From JBIIJL01 sp044233795 (lineage in GTDB: Bacteria > Pseudomonadota > Gammaproteobacteria > Legionellales > Legionellaceae): a stretch of DNA of 8,491 nucleotides. The stretch is taken from the NCBI GenBank assembly GCA_044233795.1, contig JBIIJL010000082.1:1-8491 (forward strand), in the 5' to 3' direction. The translations under genes and the position numbers were made by a program. Under the pieces are notes generated by a model, which had not been told where the DNA came from, did no database searches, and was given only the letters and a program-made list of their open reading frames with translations. Numbering within the stretch: the first letter of the stretch is position 1; the number at the start of each line of letters is the position of its first letter. This document shows, in pieces, positions 6,631 through 8,491 of the stretch.

Positions 6631-7452
6631 GTCCTTGTCAACCATCACCAAGTTGTTTTCAGGAACATCATGCCATTCAACTTCAAAATTGGTTAACTTT
6701 TCTGAAGTGATAAGAACACTCCTTATCTCTCCATCACTTGGCACCATATGATAACGACCACTCTTCGCAATATAACAGCTACCAAAGGAATAATGCATCG
6801 TTTCGGGGACTATGCTTTTGTCTGTACAAGAACGGGTAGCAACAATCCTTCGACCATCCGTAATACACACATTAAAATAGCAAGGCGCCGAGTCACCATA
6901 TTTATGGACTAACTGCTTAATCTTATTGAATGTTTCTTGAAGAAGATCAGCGACTGTGGAAATTTTGGCAAGACTTTTTCCTTTACTCAACTGAAGAAAT
7001 AAAGCAAACACATGTTCAGAGTCTGTTTCTCCCCGAATCCAATTATAAATATCATCATCTAACAAATGACGCAGGTGGCGCTTGACGTGCTTGAATCCAC
7101 CTATCTCTCCGTTATGCATCATCATCCAACGCTTATGAATAAACGGATGGCAGTTTTCTTGGGAAACACTACCTGCACTTGCTGCACGCACATGAGAAAA
7201 GAAGCATGCTGATTTAATCTTAGACGCCAGATGTAACAGATTACTATCATTCCAAGCCGGGGATATCGATGTAAACAAGGCAGGTTCTGGACTAATCTCA
7301 GGAACATACCAACCAAGCCCAAAACCATCCCCATTCGTCGGCCAACTTGTTTCTCGGGCATGGAGACTTTGCATCACAATTGAATTAATCGGTTTTACCA
7401 AAACATCTTCCAATAGCACTTCATGTCCAATATAAGCAACCAAGCGACACAT
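6604..7452 (-). CDS. Class II glutamine amidotransferase-like protein (YafJ/EgtC type)
   Basis: Ntn-hydrolase of 282 residues consisting only of a class II glutaminase domain. The nucleophile is C2 in MCRLVAYIG, exposed after Met removal. NGDGFGLGWY (40-49), HVRA (87-90, with R89 for substrate binding), HNGEI (113-117, with N114 and G115 forming the oxyanion hole) and ETDSEH (142-147, D144 binding the alpha-amino group) are intact, so it should be catalytically active. There is no synthase domain to receive ammonia. It may therefore pair with a separate partner or, like EgtC, hydrolyse a gamma-glutamyl amide; the substrate is unknown. It lies 29 bases after the deacetylase-family gene, on the same strand, with a very strong ribosome site, and probably belongs to that operon. 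No ergothioneine biosynthesis gene is seen in the window. Confidence 0.92.
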   Translation of the reverse strand: MCRLVAYIGHEVLLEDVLVKPINSIVMQSLHARETSWPTNGDGFGLGWYVPEISPEPALFTSISPAWNDSNLLHLASKIKSACFFSHVRAASAGSVSQENCHPFIHKRWMMMHNGEIGGFKHVKRHLRHLLDDDIYNWIRGETDSEHVFALFLQLSKGKSLAKISTVADLLQETFNKIKQLVHKYGDSAPCYFNVCITDGRRIVATRSCTDKSIVPETMHYSFGSCYIAKSGRYHMVPSDGEIRSVLITSEKLTNFEVEWHDVPENNLVMVDKDLSIQLRPL

Positions 7453-7457
7453 AGCTC

Positions 7458-7465
7458 CCTCCTTT
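7458..7465 (-). promoter_or_regulatory. Near-perfect Shine-Dalgarno site of the amidotransferase gene
   Basis: AAAGGAGG on the minus strand ends five bases before the ATG. It is by far the strongest ribosome site in the window and fixes the start. It suggests that this gene is translated more strongly than the preceding gene of the same operon. Confidence 0.85.
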
Positions 7466-7481
7466 CATCTCACACATCTAA

Positions 7482-8363
7482 CTATAGCCTATGACTATTT
7501 TCAATCCAATATTGGGCAATATCAATTCGACGTGCAATCCAAATGTCATTAAATTTTTTGATGTAGTTAATAAATTGCTTCAAGGCCATACATCGACCAG
7601 GATGACCGCTAAATCGTGGATGCAAACCGATACTCATTAATGAGGTTTTGTTTTCCTGATATAAATAATCAAATGTATTTTTCAAATGGTCAAAAAAGTC
7701 GTTTGGACAACCAAATCCCGGTGAGGTACTAAATCGGAAGTCATTGCAATCCAAGGAGTAAGGAATAATCAGATGATCTGCAATAAAATAAGGGACATCG
7801 TCGGCATAACTGTCCGAATCATACAAAAATCCACCTATTTCACGCAACAACTCACGTGTATGCTCACTTCTTCTGCCAGTATACCAACCTGCGGGTCTTT
7901 TGCCTGTTAGCTGTTCTAATGAGGCCAAACATTGTTCGATATGTTGCTTTTCAATCGCTTTTGTAGTCGAAGCATAATCAATCCAACGCCAGCCATGACC
8001 TGCTATTTCATGTGGTGTTATATAGAGGTAATCGCACAGTTTTGGATTTAATGTGAGGGCAGTACCGGTGATAAAAAAAGTGAGTGGGATGTGTTGTTCA
8101 TTAAATAATCGTATCAAGCGCCAAATTCCAGTCCGACTTCCATACTCAAATAGTGACTCCATACTAAAATTACGCATTCCTTTAGGCTTCGTGGCCAAAG
8201 TAAACTCCCCTCCATAGACCTCAGCGAACGAATCACCAAGAGCAGGCGTTAATTCGGCACCTTCTTCGTAATTTATAACAAAGCTCACGGCTATTTTAGC
8301 CTTTTTAGGCCACTGAAGTGTCGCACCGTCGTTGCCATAGCCCATTAGGTCCCGTTTTATCAT
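7482..8363 (-). CDS. Polysaccharide deacetylase-family protein, PuuE-like
   Basis: NodB-fold (carbohydrate esterase 4 superfamily) protein of 293 residues, closest in wording to the PuuE group that includes cofactor-independent allantoinases. Group signatures are RDLMGYG (4-10), VINYEEG (29-35), SMESLFEYGSRTGIWRL (67-83), HGWRWIDY (123-130), GWYTGR (159-164), YDSDSYADD (181-189) and GLHPRFSGHPGR (246-257). The metal-binding Asp pair of typical deacetylases is replaced by NYEEG, as in PuuE. There is no signal peptide, so it should act in the cytoplasm on a small C-N substrate such as allantoin rather than on cell wall; this is inference. No other purine-degradation gene is recognised here. The ATG at 8363 follows the stop of the upstream gene by 13 bases, with AAGG about ten bases before it, showing an operon. 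The amidotransferase gene follows 29 bases after its stop. Confidence 0.88.
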   Translation of the reverse strand: MIKRDLMGYGNDGATLQWPKKAKIAVSFVINYEEGAELTPALGDSFAEVYGGEFTLATKPKGMRNFSMESLFEYGSRTGIWRLIRLFNEQHIPLTFFITGTALTLNPKLCDYLYITPHEIAGHGWRWIDYASTTKAIEKQHIEQCLASLEQLTGKRPAGWYTGRRSEHTRELLREIGGFLYDSDSYADDVPYFIADHLIIPYSLDCNDFRFSTSPGFGCPNDFFDHLKNTFDYLYQENKTSLMSIGLHPRFSGHPGRCMALKQFINYIKKFNDIWIARRIDIAQYWIENSHRL

Positions 8364-8376
8364 GCTATACGCACCT

Positions 8377-8491
8377 TTATCCTAATTCAAACGAGGTAAT
8401 TCCATACACATGTTCATTATTAATGTTCGGAGGAGCTTTTAAATACATGCGTGCTGTTTCAAACACCTTGTTCAAATGATATCGACGAACT
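8377..8491 (-). CDS. 3' end of an unidentified gene upstream of the deacetylase
   Basis: An open frame enters from the right edge of the window and runs 37 codons to a TAA at 8377-8379. The visible C-terminus begins VRRYHLNKVFETARM, continues through a KAPPNINEHVYG segment and ends TSFELG. I do not recognise the family. Reality as a gene is supported by the absence of stops, ordinary amino-acid composition, and a gap of only 13 bases to the next start, typical of an operon. Its identity would probably reveal the pathway served by the deacetylase-like and amidotransferase-like proteins. Confidence 0.65.
   Translation of the reverse strand, partial: VRRYHLNKVFETARMYLKAPPNINNEHVYGITSFELG

Noticed and set aside
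7482..8363. Cell-wall or chitin deacetylase
   Set aside because: There is no signal peptide and the metal-binding Asp motif of secreted NodB-type deacetylases is absent; the motifs fit the PuuE group better.

Overview
The window (8491 bases, AT-rich) looks like chromosomal DNA of a gammaproteobacterium, most likely a member of the Legionellaceae. This rests on the wording of the EF-P protein, the presence of the EpmB-type EF-P modification enzyme, and the mix of conserved housekeeping genes with small secreted proteins of unknown function. The genus is inferred from remembered protein similarity, not from a search. There are no tRNA or rRNA genes, insertion sequences, CRISPR arrays or phage genes. 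This is mostly an ordinary chromosomal region.

Left part (1-3793): a polyphosphate kinase gene (ppk1, plus strand) converges on epmB (minus strand), with a hairpin between them that includes the end of epmB. epmB is divergent from efp; the two share a gap of about 70 bases. EpmB makes the (R)-beta-lysine that is attached to Lys34 of EF-P, so the enzyme and the target of its pathway sit back to back. A strong symmetrical hairpin follows efp and faces the next, convergent gene.

Middle part (3794-5341): two minus-strand genes for exported proteins of unknown function. The first in transcription order is a periplasmic protein whose motifs (HxxE, DPNR, a later His and a late Glu) suggest an M14/aspartoacylase-like metallohydrolase. 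The second is a short Gly/Tyr-rich lipoprotein with its own likely promoter. About 380-440 bases of non-coding DNA separate them from the next gene and hold candidate divergent promoters and a repeated GGCAATGA motif.

Right part (5342-8491): an orphan periplasmic amino-acid-binding protein of the ArtJ/HisJ type (plus strand) converges on a minus-strand run. In transcription order this run is the 3' end of an unidentified gene, a PuuE-like polysaccharide deacetylase-family protein, a stand-alone class II glutamine amidotransferase-like protein (YafJ/EgtC type) with a near-perfect Shine-Dalgarno site, and the nucleotide-binding protein YajQ. The first three are tightly spaced and probably form an operon. 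YajQ has a good promoter of its own inside the end of the amidotransferase gene.

The least explained items are the metallohydrolase-like periplasmic protein, the deacetylase/amidotransferase operon, and the repeated motif between the divergent promoters. I see no clear evidence for a wholly new multi-gene system.
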